Shown here: piece by piece, positions 52,101-61,664 of the stretch | How positions within the stretch are numbered: position 1 is the first letter of the stretch | How the letters are laid out: every line of letters begins with the position of its first letter | The notes under the pieces: model-generated | The model's database searches: none | What the model was told of the DNA's origin: nothing | What the model saw: only the letters and a program-made list of their open reading frames with translations | NCBI GenBank assembly: GCA_034620365.1 | Contig: JAQGEQ010000089.1 | Coordinates: 62,001 to 126,000 of the forward strand | Length of the DNA stretch: 64,000 nt | Direction: 5' to 3' | Source: Pegea sp. RAD2-039 | Lineage: Eukaryota > Chordata > Thaliacea > Salpida > Salpidae | Made by a program: the position numbers and the translations under genes

Positions 52101-55100
52101 ATCCAATCCCAATCTTTACAAATAAGATCTACCACCAGGAGTTGGCAGAGAGCCTCCCAGTTGGTAGTGAGGTAAGTCCATGTAGTAATGTAATAAAAAC
52201 GCGATTTGACGTAATATTTAATTGACAGGTGGCTCGTGTTCACGCTTCAGCTGTTAATCGAGAAGTTTATTACGAAATCGCGACTGTTGCTAATAGCAAC
52301 CGACCTGCAACTATCCTTCCATTTCAAATTGACAAATTAACCGGAAGTATTCGAACAACGGCAAATCTCGACTTTGAAATGACGTCATCACATCGTTTCG
52401 TCGTCTCTGCTTACGTCAGAACAACCCCAGAACTTTTAGCAGAAGCAGAAGTGAGTTGATGACATCTTTATTGATGTGATGACGTCATCATTTGATGTAG
52501 GTGATCATTGATGTTTTGGATGTGAATGATAATTATCCGAAGTTCGAATCTTCTGAATATCGAGTTTGGATTGAAGAGAATCAACTTCCAAAAGACCCTC
52601 TACTCGTGGTGAAATGTAGAGATCCTGACTTTGGAAGATTTGGGAGTGTATCCTACAGGTGATGAGGATACTAAGGATTACATTTTAAGATCTAAAAGTG
52701 ATCTTCTACATCTTTAGATTAAACAAATCTTCCGAGATTTTCCACATCAATCGGATCACCGGAGAATTGAGATTGAAGAAAGAGTTAGATCGAGAAAAAG
52801 ATCCTCATCCTAAGATCACAGTAGTTTGTATGGATGGTGGAGGACTTTCTACATCTTCTGACGTCATCGTTGATATTGGAGATGTTAATGACGTCACTCC
52901 ACAATTTGAGAAAGATCATTATCACTTCAACATCTCATCAAAGTCTTCAATTGGATTCAGAAGCAAGACAATGCAGGCCAAAGATCTTGACTCTTCCTCC
53001 CAAAGATCACTCTTTAAAGCTCAAATCTTAGAAGGAGACTCTGGGGAAAGATTTGATCTTTTTTTCGAGAAGTTTGCTCCTTCAGCAGATTCAGGATTTG
53101 ATCTTGCGATTGGTATTAAGGTAGGAATGATGTCATCATGTAATTACGTCATCAACGCGAGATTTTTTCAGCTGATGAAAGAAATTGATGCGGAGTTGAA
53201 AGGTTTTAATCTAAAGATTGGATTAAGCGATGGACTGTTTTGGAAGATTATATCTGTAAAGATCAGTGTCTTAGATGAAGATTTGGATGTTGTTTCAAGA
53301 TGTTTGAAGGTTGTTGATTAAATAGTGAGATTTGTGTCTTTACAAAGAGTGTTTTCAGATGACATATGATCTCGAAGTATATGAAGATGTAGAACCAAAA
53401 TCAGAAGTTCTGAAATTGAATGATTTCGAAGATCAATTCACGTACCTCTTATCTGGAGAAGGATTTGAAGACTTTTTTATAGATTCTTCATCAGGTAATT
53501 AAATTGTTGATTCTTTTTTGACTCATCTGATCATTTGATTCATATTTTCAGGATCTCTTCTCACTAAGAAGAATCTAGATCGAGAGTCAAAAGACTTCTA
53601 TGAACTAAAAATTGAGATTCAAAATCAAAGAGATGCTGGTAGCTGTAATCTTCAAGTAATTGATTCTTCTAAAGATTCTGAGGACTCATTTTGTGATGTT
53701 CCAGATCTTCATTAAAGTTCTGGATGTCAATGATAATGTCCCAAAAGTGATGAATGAAGAGTTGAAATTATCAGTTTATGAGGATGCCAAAGTCGGAAGT
53801 ATTTTACATCAAGTTGTGGCTCATGATTTAGATCTTGGTGAGTACTTGATTGGCTGACTAGAAACTTGTTTGATCGTCCAATCACAGGCGAGAACTCGAC
53901 TCTTTCGTATCAATTGTCTAACCATGGTGATGGTCAATTTTCAATAAGACCCACAAACGGACTTCTAGTTTTGGATAAGCCTTTGGATCGAGAACAAGTT
54001 TCATCTTATGAACTGATTCTAACCGTAAGTGGTTCCCGTTTTTCATTTTCTGATCTTCTTCTGATCTTCTTCTGATCTTCTTCTGATCTTCTTCTGATCT
54101 TCTTCTGATCTTCTTCTGATCTTCTTCTGATCTTCTTCTGATCTTCTTCTGATCTTCTTCTGATCTTCTTCTGATCTTCTTCTGATCTTCTTCTGATCTT
54201 CTTCTGATCTTCTTCTGATCTTCTTCTGATCTTCTTCTGATCTTCTTCTGATCTTCTTCTGATCTTCTTCTGATCTTCTTCTGATCTTCTTCTGATCTTC
54301 TTCTGATCTTCTTCTGATCTTCTTCTGATCTTCTTCTGATCTTCTTCTGATCTTCTTCTGATTCTTCTGATCTTCTTCTGATCTTCTTCTGATCTTCTTC
54401 TGATCTTCTTCTGATCTTCTTCTGATCTTCTTCTGATCTTCTTCTGATCTTCTTCTGATCTTCTTCTGATCTTCTTCTGATCTTCTTCTGATCTTCTTCT
54501 GATCTTCTTTTTAGGTGCGTGACTCTGGAAGCAAGATCCACCTTTCATCTGTTTCCACGATCCAAATCCTTATCCGAGACATCAATGATAATCCTCCAGT
54601 CTTCAATCGCAACCAGGTGATCCAATCGCGTCCTAACTCCTCTTCTCTCATCTATGACATCACAGTACAACGCAAGCGTGTCTGAAGATCAACTAGTGGG
54701 ATGGGAAGTGATCCGAGTGGAAGCGTACAGCAATGACGTCGGCGAAAACGCGCGATTACGCTACTCCATTTCCGGTGGAAACGAAAAAGCGAAATTTGCT
54801 ATTGACGAAACAACTGGTTGGTTCTCAAGATGATCAAGATGATCAAGATGATCCTAAACTGATCCTTCATCTTTAGGATCGATCCGAATTCGCGAAAAGA
54901 TCGATTTCGAACGCGATTCACGTTTTGTGTTAAAAGTCCGAGCTGAAGATCAAAGTGAGAATCCTCTTCTTGCGGAATCGAGTCTTTTGATCCGAGTTAA
55001 TGACGTCAATGACAACACACCGCGCTTCCTTCCACATCCATCACCGGTGAGGACCTCTTGACTCCTATCATCTTCTCATAATGCTCATTGCAGATTCTCA

Positions 55101-58100
55101 TCTCAGAAGACGCTTCTCTCAGATCACAACTGATCCAAATCCAAGCAACTGATTCTGATTCGGGCGTTTTTGGTGACGTCACTTACGCAATTGAGAGTCC
55201 CAATCTTCCATTTGAAATTGATCCCAAATCTGGAGTCATTAGTATCATCAGTCCAGGACTCGATCGCGAACTTCGCGCTGATTATGTCATTAAAGTAACA
55301 GCAACTGATGGGGGAACCCCTGGGTTAAAAACCACGAGTGACGTCATCGTCCACGTCATTGATGTCAATGATAACCCACCAAAAGTTGTCATTGAAGGAA
55401 GTGACGTCAGTGTACAAGTGACGTGTGAAACAGAAGTTAAGTGTGTCGCCACGTTACGTGAGAACTCTCGTAATCTCCATGACAACGGAATCGTTGTTGT
55501 GTCCGCTGTTGATCGTGATTCAGGATCAGGAAACGCGGCTCCTTTCCAATTCTCCCTGATGCCAACAAGTGACGAAAACGGTCAGTTTCTACATCTTTAA
55601 TTTTCTGATTTAATCTTTAAATTTTTGAAGACTTTTTCTTGGATGTTGATCATCGTTTAAGATCTCGAAAAGAGCTTCGTGTTGATGTCCTTTCAGTTGG
55701 ACTTCTTTCACAAACTCATCGTTTTATCATCTCTGCTACCGACTCCGGACACCTGAAGTCACGTGATGTCACTTTGGATGTCGTGGTTCTAAAGGAGAGC
55801 AAATTTGCACCACAAGTGACGTCACAACGAGTTGACATCATCACATCACAAAGTAATCATCTAAATTAATCCTGACAAATATCCTGATCTTCTTGATCTT
55901 CTTTCAGATCAATTTAGCTCTGGAATGATCTCAAAATCTCTTCATGCAACTGATGAAGATCCTTTTGACTCCAAAAGACTTCGATTTCAAATCGCGTCTG
56001 CTGATGACTTTGAATTCTTCTCTTTAAATCCTTTCAACGGATCAATCCATGTCATTGCTCCTTTAGCTGCAGGACATCAAAGAAACGTCACTGTTCGCGT
56101 TTCAGATGGAAGCAGGAGCTCCTCAGCTACTCTTCTTGTCACAGTTGAACGGATTCAACCGGAAACGCTCCATAACGCGGTTGAAATCAATCTCGAAGGC
56201 GTGACGTCACCAGAAAATTATTTAAACGAAAAACATAGAATTTTTGAACTAACACTCAAGGAGACTCTTCCTCCCGGATTTGATCCTTCAAATGATCTTC
56301 GGATAATTTCCTTACATCAAGCAGGACCCTCATCAATCCGTCTTCTAATTATTATCCAAAAACCGACTCCTGATGGAGGTTTCTATTCCTCAAAAGCAAT
56401 CCGATCTCTGCTTCTTCAGAGCAAAGACATAATCTCTGAACGACTTGACGTCATCGTTCGTGACGTCATCGGTACTGAATGTAAATTGACGTCATGTGCT
56501 GGAAAATGTTTGTCAGTCATCAAATTAGGAAACACTTCAAACGAGCTACCTGTGACGTCACAAACGCGAAGTGTTCTCACGCCCCATTTCACGCGGGCCC
56601 CAGAATGTATTTGCCCCAAAGGTTATAAGGGAAATAAATGTCAACCGATTTGTGACGTCATTAATGACGTATGTGCTCCTGATGAGATGTGTCAAGTGGA
56701 TGCGACTGAATCAAGCGGATATCGATGTTCGAAGTCCAATCAACGACCGGAAGTCATCGCGTTCGGTGGCGCTTCGATTCAGCGATTTGTTTCTACATCC
56801 AAAGAGATTCCTTTTCATGTCTCTTTCCGTTTCCGGACTTTTCAACAGAACGCGACGTTGTTAAGAGCAACCGGAAGCTCGTTTGCTCATCTGCGTATCG
56901 CTTCGCGCTTCCTCTACTTCCGGTTTGGATGCTCTGGAAGTGTTAGTCATGTGATGACGCAATCAGAGTCACGTGTTGATGATGGAAAGTGGCATGACGT
57001 CATCATCGAGTCACTTACTGGAAGTTGCGCGTTTCGCGTCGTTCTTGATTCCCGCTATGAAGCTACATCTGGATCTGGTCAGAAACAGGATGTAGTCTTT
57101 AAAGAGTTGATCCTTGGTGGAGTTAGTGATGTCACTGGCTCGGTAGTAGATGGATTTATCGGATGTTTAGAAGACTTCAGATTAGGTGATAAGTTGATCA
57201 GAGATCTTGGAAAGATTCAATTAGTTGAAGAGCAGAAAATCAGTGATAGATGTGAGATCGAGATCTCTTTGTGTCGTCATAATCCTTGTCTTAATGGAGG
57301 ACTTTGTGAGATCGATTTAAAAAGAGGAGATGTTAGATGTGAATGTCTTGATGGATTTTCAGGAGATAAGTGTGAACAGAAACATGTCTGTGAGTTTGAT
57401 ACATGTGACAATGGAGGAGTATGTCTTTCACAAGGTCACGGATTCAGGTAAGTGGTGATGACGTCATGATCATGTATTGATGACGTCACTCTGTAGATGT
57501 GAATGTAAGATCGGATTCGGAGGTGATCATTGTGAAGTAGAGTGCAAAGAAGGTCTGTCTGGCAAGAATTGTGATTTGGACGTTGATGAATGTCTTAATG
57601 GAGTTGGAAGCAAGAAATGTGGGAGTTCCCAGTTCTGTTTCAACTTCCAAGGAGGTTTTGCTTGCAACTGTTCAACAGGTGCTCCTTGAAGATCCTTTAA
57701 ATCGCCCCAAATTAACTCTTTGAGTCTCAGATCGAATCGATCCTCGTTGTGAAAATGTGAAGAGTTATAAGAGCGAAGGAAAGATCAATTACGTCATCTT
57801 CACCCTTATTCTTCTCGCTGCCATCTCTATTATAGTCATCACAACCGTTTTGATCTTTATTTGTGTCCGAAGAAGACGTCAGATGAGGAAGAGAGGATCA
57901 CATCGGAGTAGAGACAAGTTTTATTTGAAACCGATTGACAATAGAGGTGATGTCTTATGATTGATCTTCTAATTTTCTCTAAAGTTTAAAAGTGTCTTGT
58001 GATGTTTAATAATTAAAAATTCTGTTTTCTCAGGGCGTCAAGGTATGACTTCAATACCTCCGATTCCTCAAAGACCTACAGATTATCAAAGATGTTCCCG

Positions 58101-59997
58101 CGGTTCACTAAGTGAAACTCCGGTTTGTGTCTTGTATCCAAAAAGATGTAGAGTTTAAGATTTGATTTTTAGGAAACAAGAAATCCGTTGATATCTGGTG
58201 ATGAAGGAGCAATTGAAAGAAGATCTTCTTCCAGGACATCATCTCTACATAAACCAGTTGACTTCCAAGCTTGGTCCGAATTTGAAACTAACCAGGTGAC
58301 CAGCAACCATCTGTCCTCGATCTTTTACTTAAATTTGTTATTTTTAGACTGAAAGTCCTTCACAGCAATCATCTTTGATGAAAAAATCTTCCAAATTAAA
58401 TCCAAGTTCGAGTCAACAATCATTTGCTGATACACAGGGTAAGTTGATGACGTAGTTGATGACGTAGTTGATGATTTAGTTGATGATGTAGCTGATGACA
58501 TAGTTGATGATGTAGTTGATGATGTAGTTGACGATGTAGTTGATGAAGTAGTTGATGATGTAGTTGATGATGTAGTTGATGATGTAGTTGATGATGTAGT
58601 TGATGAAGTAGTTGATGATGTAGTTGATGGTGTGGTTGATGACGTAGTTGATGATGTAGTTGATGACTTAGTTGATGAAGTAGTTGACGATGTAGTTGAT
58701 GAAGTAGCTGACGAAGTAGTTGATGATGTAGTTGATGAAGTAGTTGATGATGTAGTTGATGATGTAGTTGATGATGTAGTTGATGGTGTGGTTGATGACG
58801 TAGTTGATGAAGTAGTTGATGATGTAGTTGATGACTTAGTTGATGACGTAGTTGATGACTTAGTTGATGACGTAGTTGGTAATTTGCTAATTTTCTATTT
58901 CTGACATCACAGTTCGACAAACTGATCTTGTATCTAGCAAACATTGTCAACGTAGAACAGGTGGAATGCTTCTTGCATGTCATTAATGCTTCTCACTTGT
59001 GATGACGTCATTATTTTATGACGACAATTTTACTTAAGAATTTGACACTTTAATGACGTCACGTACACGCTTGCATGCGCCTTTAAATGTTTTTTTTTCC
59101 GAAATTTAAATTTTTTATCGCAAAAAATTTAAATCTTTGGATGTTTTATCATAACCCGATCTTCATCTGATCTTCATCTTATCTCTGTTCAGTCCTTTGA
59201 CTTCCTGCATGAAATTCATCTTCAAATCGTCCAATCATTAATTTTGAAACTTCTACCAGATTACACTTGGGATGTTAGCGACTGGGCCAAGTCCGCTGAC
59301 CCAGCATCCAATCAAATCAAAGTTGTGGACCACGTGACCAACGTACCAGTCAACCGTCATCGAGTCACAGCAAACTCTCGCAAATACAGGAAGGGTCGCA
59401 AACCAACCACCGACCCTAAAGTAACTTGCTGTGGCTGCGGACTACTTTGTCCTGACACAACTTTCACAGGGCCGCAACTGCCATGCAACACGAGAAGCTG
59501 TCGAAGTCGTGACGTCATCGTTCAGTAACGATGAAAATCGAAGACGTCACGTGACGTCACAGCAAAACAACTTACCCGCGCTAACAGGGCGTGACAGAGT
59601 ACCCTTGACATCAGACTCATCAAATACAACTGAGAAGAATTTTGCGGATTCAGAACGCGATGATGACGATCGCTTCCCGCTGCCTCTTGATTACCAGCAA
59701 TTATCACGCTTCAGTAAACAAGTTCCTCGATATGAGAGCCAAGAAGACTTCATTAATGATGACTTCAAGATGCCGGATTCAAATTCAAGGTCTTACTCCT
59801 CTTTACTTGGAGGAGAAATCGATTCTTCAATCCCAACTCCTGGAAGAGTCAGGAAGACTCGATTTCATCCAGACATGTATCTTCCACCACCTCTAAATCC
59901 TACTGATGAAGTTGCCAACAAATCGTATCGCTCTGATGATCATTATGATGTAAACAACCAATTAATGATGTCCTCATTGTCAGATTTGGAAGAATAA
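36761..59997 (+). CDS. FAT: FAT1/2/3-type giant protocadherin
   Basis: Forty-eight coding exons in one frame, 13,704 nt, 4,567 codons plus stop; human FAT1 and FAT3 are about 4,590. FAT cadherins are surface adhesion receptors in planar polarity, actin control and Hippo signalling. The order is: hydrophobic signal segment (LFYSALIIFLLFPNAVDS); about 3,500 residues of cadherin repeats with the Ca-binding DVNDN, DxD, LDRE and xEN/SED motifs; the conserved pre-EGF stretch (LHNAVEINLEGVTSPENY...LRIISL); a Cys-rich EGF-like region; laminin G (about 3858-4010); EGF modules including DVDECLN; TM (about 4170-4194); and a tail of about 370 residues. The tail has DYTWDVSDW, the counterpart of the YHWDTSDW box of FAT1/2/3, and RFHPDMYLPPP. 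These tail boxes favour FAT1/2/3 over FAT4. Most introns are 47-60 nt. Poly(A) signal at 60305-60310. Exon blocks are listed separately. Confidence 0.93.
40113..42206 (+). other. FAT-like intron 2 (2.1 kb)
   Basis: A long AT-rich intron between exon 2 (ending YSG) and exon 3 (starting GLITVAQSLDRE), whose join is a normal cadherin sequence. I see no exon inside. The only notable elements are three TGACGTCA copies near its 3' end (42035, 42166, 42186). Confidence 0.8.
42207..46283 (+). other. FAT: FAT-like exons 3-8
   Basis: Exons 42207-42381, 42432-42568, 45239-45297, 45662-45813, 45864-46005 and 46055-46283. Exon 5 (59 nt) is short, and its donor (GAA|gtgcat) is weak. It is supported because both joins complete cadherin strands (DRYSG|GSILTT and NKTFE|VEVCDRG) and the phases close. 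Intron 4 is 2.67 kb and intron 5 is 364 nt; the other introns in this block are 49-50 nt. Confidence 0.85.
46574..50657 (+). other. FAT: FAT-like exons 9-20
   Basis: Exons 46574-46713, 46765-46981, 47041-47138, 47188-47425, 47973-48222, 48278-48511, 48566-48815, 48891-49319, 49372-49527, 49581-49917, 49971-50192 and 50452-50657. The 75-nt stretch 48816-48890 is open in frame but is read as an intron, because removing it joins FE|VDVYDRG. The donor at 49319 (GAA|gtgagc) was chosen over one 11 bases downstream because only it keeps the frame. All joins restore cadherin strands or linkers (DDVNDNAPE, DINEHPPRF). Confidence 0.85.
50193..50451 (+). repeat. Intronic minisatellite, TGATCTTCATCTYC type, about 14-15 bp period
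   Basis: Most of FAT-like intron 19 (50205-50430) is a pyrimidine-rich imperfect tandem array of TGATCTTCATCTCC/TTTTGATCTTCATC units. The ends remain normal (gtaaaa ... cttatag). Confidence 0.88.
50711..54024 (+). other. FAT: FAT-like exons 21-34
   Basis: Exons 50711-50956, 51009-51150, 51204-51400, 51449-51623, 51681-51811, 51866-52171, 52229-52450, 52501-52658, 52718-53120, 53172-53309, 53359-53494, 53552-53655, 53705-53837 and 53888-54024. The introns are all 48-59 nt. The donor at 50957 (gttcgt) is weak; it is required by frame and by the join HFTM|ATANFTIS. Linkers seen include DVNNHPPHF, DVNDHVPWF, DVNDNYPKF, DVNDVTPQF and DVNDNVPKV. Confidence 0.87.
54025..54514 (+). repeat. Intronic minisatellite with exact 11-bp unit CTGATCTTCTT
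   Basis: FAT-like intron 34 (490 nt) is almost wholly about 40 near-perfect copies of CTGATCTTCTT, with one unit shortened at about 54360. One strand is pyrimidine-rich, the other purine-rich. Since 11 is not a multiple of 3, the purine strand is open in all three phases and yields false Arg/Lys/Glu-rich open frames. It ends in a normal acceptor (TTTTTAG). Confidence 0.97.
54515..57678 (+). other. FAT: FAT-like exons 35-41: last cadherin repeats, EGF, laminin G, EGF
   Basis: Exons 54515-54616, 54666-54816, 54877-55046, 55094-55580, 55631-55852, 55908-57447 and 57497-57678. Exon 40 (1,540 nt) holds the end of the last cadherin repeat, the FAT-specific pre-EGF domain, a diverged Cys-rich segment (CKLTSCAGKC...CICPKGYKGNKC), and laminin G (VIAFGGASIQRF...VDDGKWHDVIIE...GFIGCLEDFRL). 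It ends with EGF modules (CRHNPCLNGGLCEID, CDNGGVC). Exon 41 adds a DVDECLN EGF module. Confidence 0.92.
57731..59997 (+). other. FAT: FAT-like exons 42-48: TM and cytoplasmic tail
   Basis: Exons 57731-57946, 58034-58122, 58173-58295, 58348-58438, 58913-58960, 59260-59420 and 59470-59997. Exon 42 encodes the TM helix (VIFTLILLAAISIIVITTVL) and the stop-transfer CVRRRRQMRKR. The tail has Pro-rich IPPIPQRP, then DYTWDVSDW (exon 47) and RFHPDMYLPPPLNPTDE with SSLSDLEE at the end (exon 48). The small exon 46 (48 nt) between two longer introns is the least certain, but it closes the phase. Confidence 0.85.
58439..58885 (+). repeat. Intronic minisatellite, 12-bp unit GTTGATGATGTA
   Basis: FAT-like intron 45 contains about 37 copies of a 12-bp unit, GTTGATGAYGTA/GTTGATGAAGTA, with point variants (TGATGACGTAG, TGATGACTTAG). 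Because the period is a multiple of 3, it is open on both strands (Val-Asp on plus, His-Gln-Leu on minus), but this reflects the repeat and is not a gene. Confidence 0.96.
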
Positions 59998-61337
59998 CAT
60001 TCCCTTTCACTTTATTTTTATCTTTTTGTTTTTATTTTTTTATTTTTCTGTTTTGTTTATTCACAACGCTGCTGCTTCAATCCAAAAGTTAGATAAAGAT
60101 TAAATACATTGAAGGATACCCCTGTCACTGTGATGTCGTTGACATCAAATAGTTAGTCAAAACAGATACTAAAATAATTCTCAATTAGTGCCTTTTAGTA
60201 ATCAGCAACAAAAACAGTTTCTGAAAATAATCAGAGACTTTATACTTGGATTTAGAAGATCTAAACAATGCGATGTATAATTGTCAAAGTTTAAAAGTTT
60301 TATAAATAAAGATTTTGCAACAATTATGGTTTATGATGTTTTTGAATTATTATAACTTAGATTGAGAATTTTGAACAAAATTTAATTGGTGTTTAAACTT
60401 GTAAAAATTAGAAAACTTCTGAATAACTTTGATAAGATTTTGAATATTCTAAAACAGATAGACTTTCGTTAACATTTGTCAACTTGTAAGCAAACAAATG
60501 ATACTGAAACAAAACAAAAAACTTGTTTAAGGAATAATGTTTGATTAAGACTTGCTAGTATATTTACAATTTGTTTTATTTCATCTTTAAATACATTAAA
60601 ACATTTTAACTTGAAAGTTTAAGATAACTTGTTTAACACACAAAAAATAATCGAAGACAATTTGTAAAATGCTGTAGCAGAACTTTCAACATCAAATGCT
60701 CAAATATATTTGTAATATTTGCATAACCACATTAAACAAATCAAAGATGTTTTTAGATAATTCCAACAATAATTTTAAACTTTCTTTTTGCTGAAAAGTT
60801 TTAAGTTATTATAGTTAACAACGTTTTTCAATAATTATAATAATATATAGTTAACATAAATATGTCAAAAACGATTTATTATCTTTTAAATCTGTTCAGA
60901 CGTTAGTACAAAAACCATAATCATTACGTACTTATAAAAAGGTATTCACTTTTTAATTGTACTTCTTTTAAAAATTGCCTTATTTATTAGGAAACTAAAA
61001 TGGGTCAACAAAACTCCTAAACCGATATACTATCAAATTTTGACAACTTTTATAGAAACAATAAAGTTTTTAGTCACTATATTATGTTGTTAAATATATC
61101 AATTGATGTTAGAAGGCATTACTAATTTTATGAAAAAATTAATCAATTAAAAATCTATTTTTTAACTTCGTATCAATTTGAAAATGAAATTCAAAAATCT
61201 TTTTTATAAAAGAAAGACTTTTTGAGAAAACATTGATCAATAAATTGTTTTTTGAACAACTAAAGACTTTTATTGTGGTCACAACTATATTAGTCTATTT
61301 CTTCTTCCGATTATTTAGATAAACTCACTGACTAAGT
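59998..61337. other. FAT-like 3' UTR and AT-rich intergenic DNA
   Basis: The 3' UTR of the FAT-like gene probably runs to the AATAAA at 60305-60310. Beyond that I see no gene. Confidence 0.55.
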
Positions 61338-61664
61338 TTATTTATTTATTTATTTCAATAAATGCGATGGAGGGTACCTGAAAAGAGCACCTCTCGCTAA
61401 CACACATTCTCACAAATAACTTCTATTTAGCCAAAAATATAGAAACTAAAAGATGTAATACGTGGTATTTTGATATCACTCAAAGCATATAACAGTGAAC
61501 AATTACATGGAATGTTAATAATATAAGAAAGAGAAAAAAATCACAGTTTCGAAATGACAATGTTGGCAATATTATAACGGTTCAACTTCTGCTTGAACAA
61601 TGCGAGTGACTTCGATATGGCAATGTCTGATGGCAGCTGATTCCATGTATTAATTGTACGGTAT
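61338..61664 (-). mobile_element. LINE 3' end fragment (copy D)
   Basis: About 325 bp closely matching the 3' part of LINE copy A: the TTTATTTATTTATTT tail complement, GCGATGGAGGGTACC, GGTTCAACTTCTGCTTGAAC, and up to TTCCATGTATTAATTGTACG, where homology ends. It includes only the very end of the reverse-transcriptase frame. Confidence 0.88.

Larger units (their letters stand above)
35388..59559. repeat. Dispersed palindrome TGACGTCA, about 74 copies, confined to the FAT-like locus
   Basis: Hand count of perfect TGACGTCA. Example starts: 35388, 38434, 38503, 38872, 39217, 39304, 40060, 42035, 42166, 42186, 42413, 42620, 43912, 44064, 45626, 45642, 45760, 46113, 46200, 46824, 46860, 46890, 47217, 47616, 48230, 48255, 48379, 48464, 48520, 48548, 48722, 48821, 48848, 48875, 49136, 49211, 49336, 49560, 49637, 49658, 49736, 50047, 50095, 50767, 51469, 51583, 51697, 51718, 51781, 52380, 52480, 52859, 52889, 55001, 55174, 55339, 56446, 56461, 56995, 57459, 57481, 59003, 59054, 59510, 59552. 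About twenty extend to TGACGTCATCA, and several TACGTCATCA variants also occur. The octamer equals the CRE/ATF site. It lies in exons, tiny introns and long introns. Confidence 0.9.

Noticed and set aside
53918-54548. Long minus-strand open frames rich in Arg, Ser, Glu, Asp, Lys
   Set aside because: They are translations of the 11-bp minisatellite in FAT-like intron 34. The repeat has no stop in any phase on that strand.
57448-57496. Possible CRE promoter inside the gene near the EGF exons
   Set aside because: TGACGTCA is so frequent along this locus that single copies cannot be read as specific promoter elements.
58420-58983. Open frames on both strands made of Val-Asp or His-Gln-Leu repeats
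   Set aside because: They are products of the 12-bp minisatellite in FAT-like intron 45, flanked by a clear donor and acceptor.
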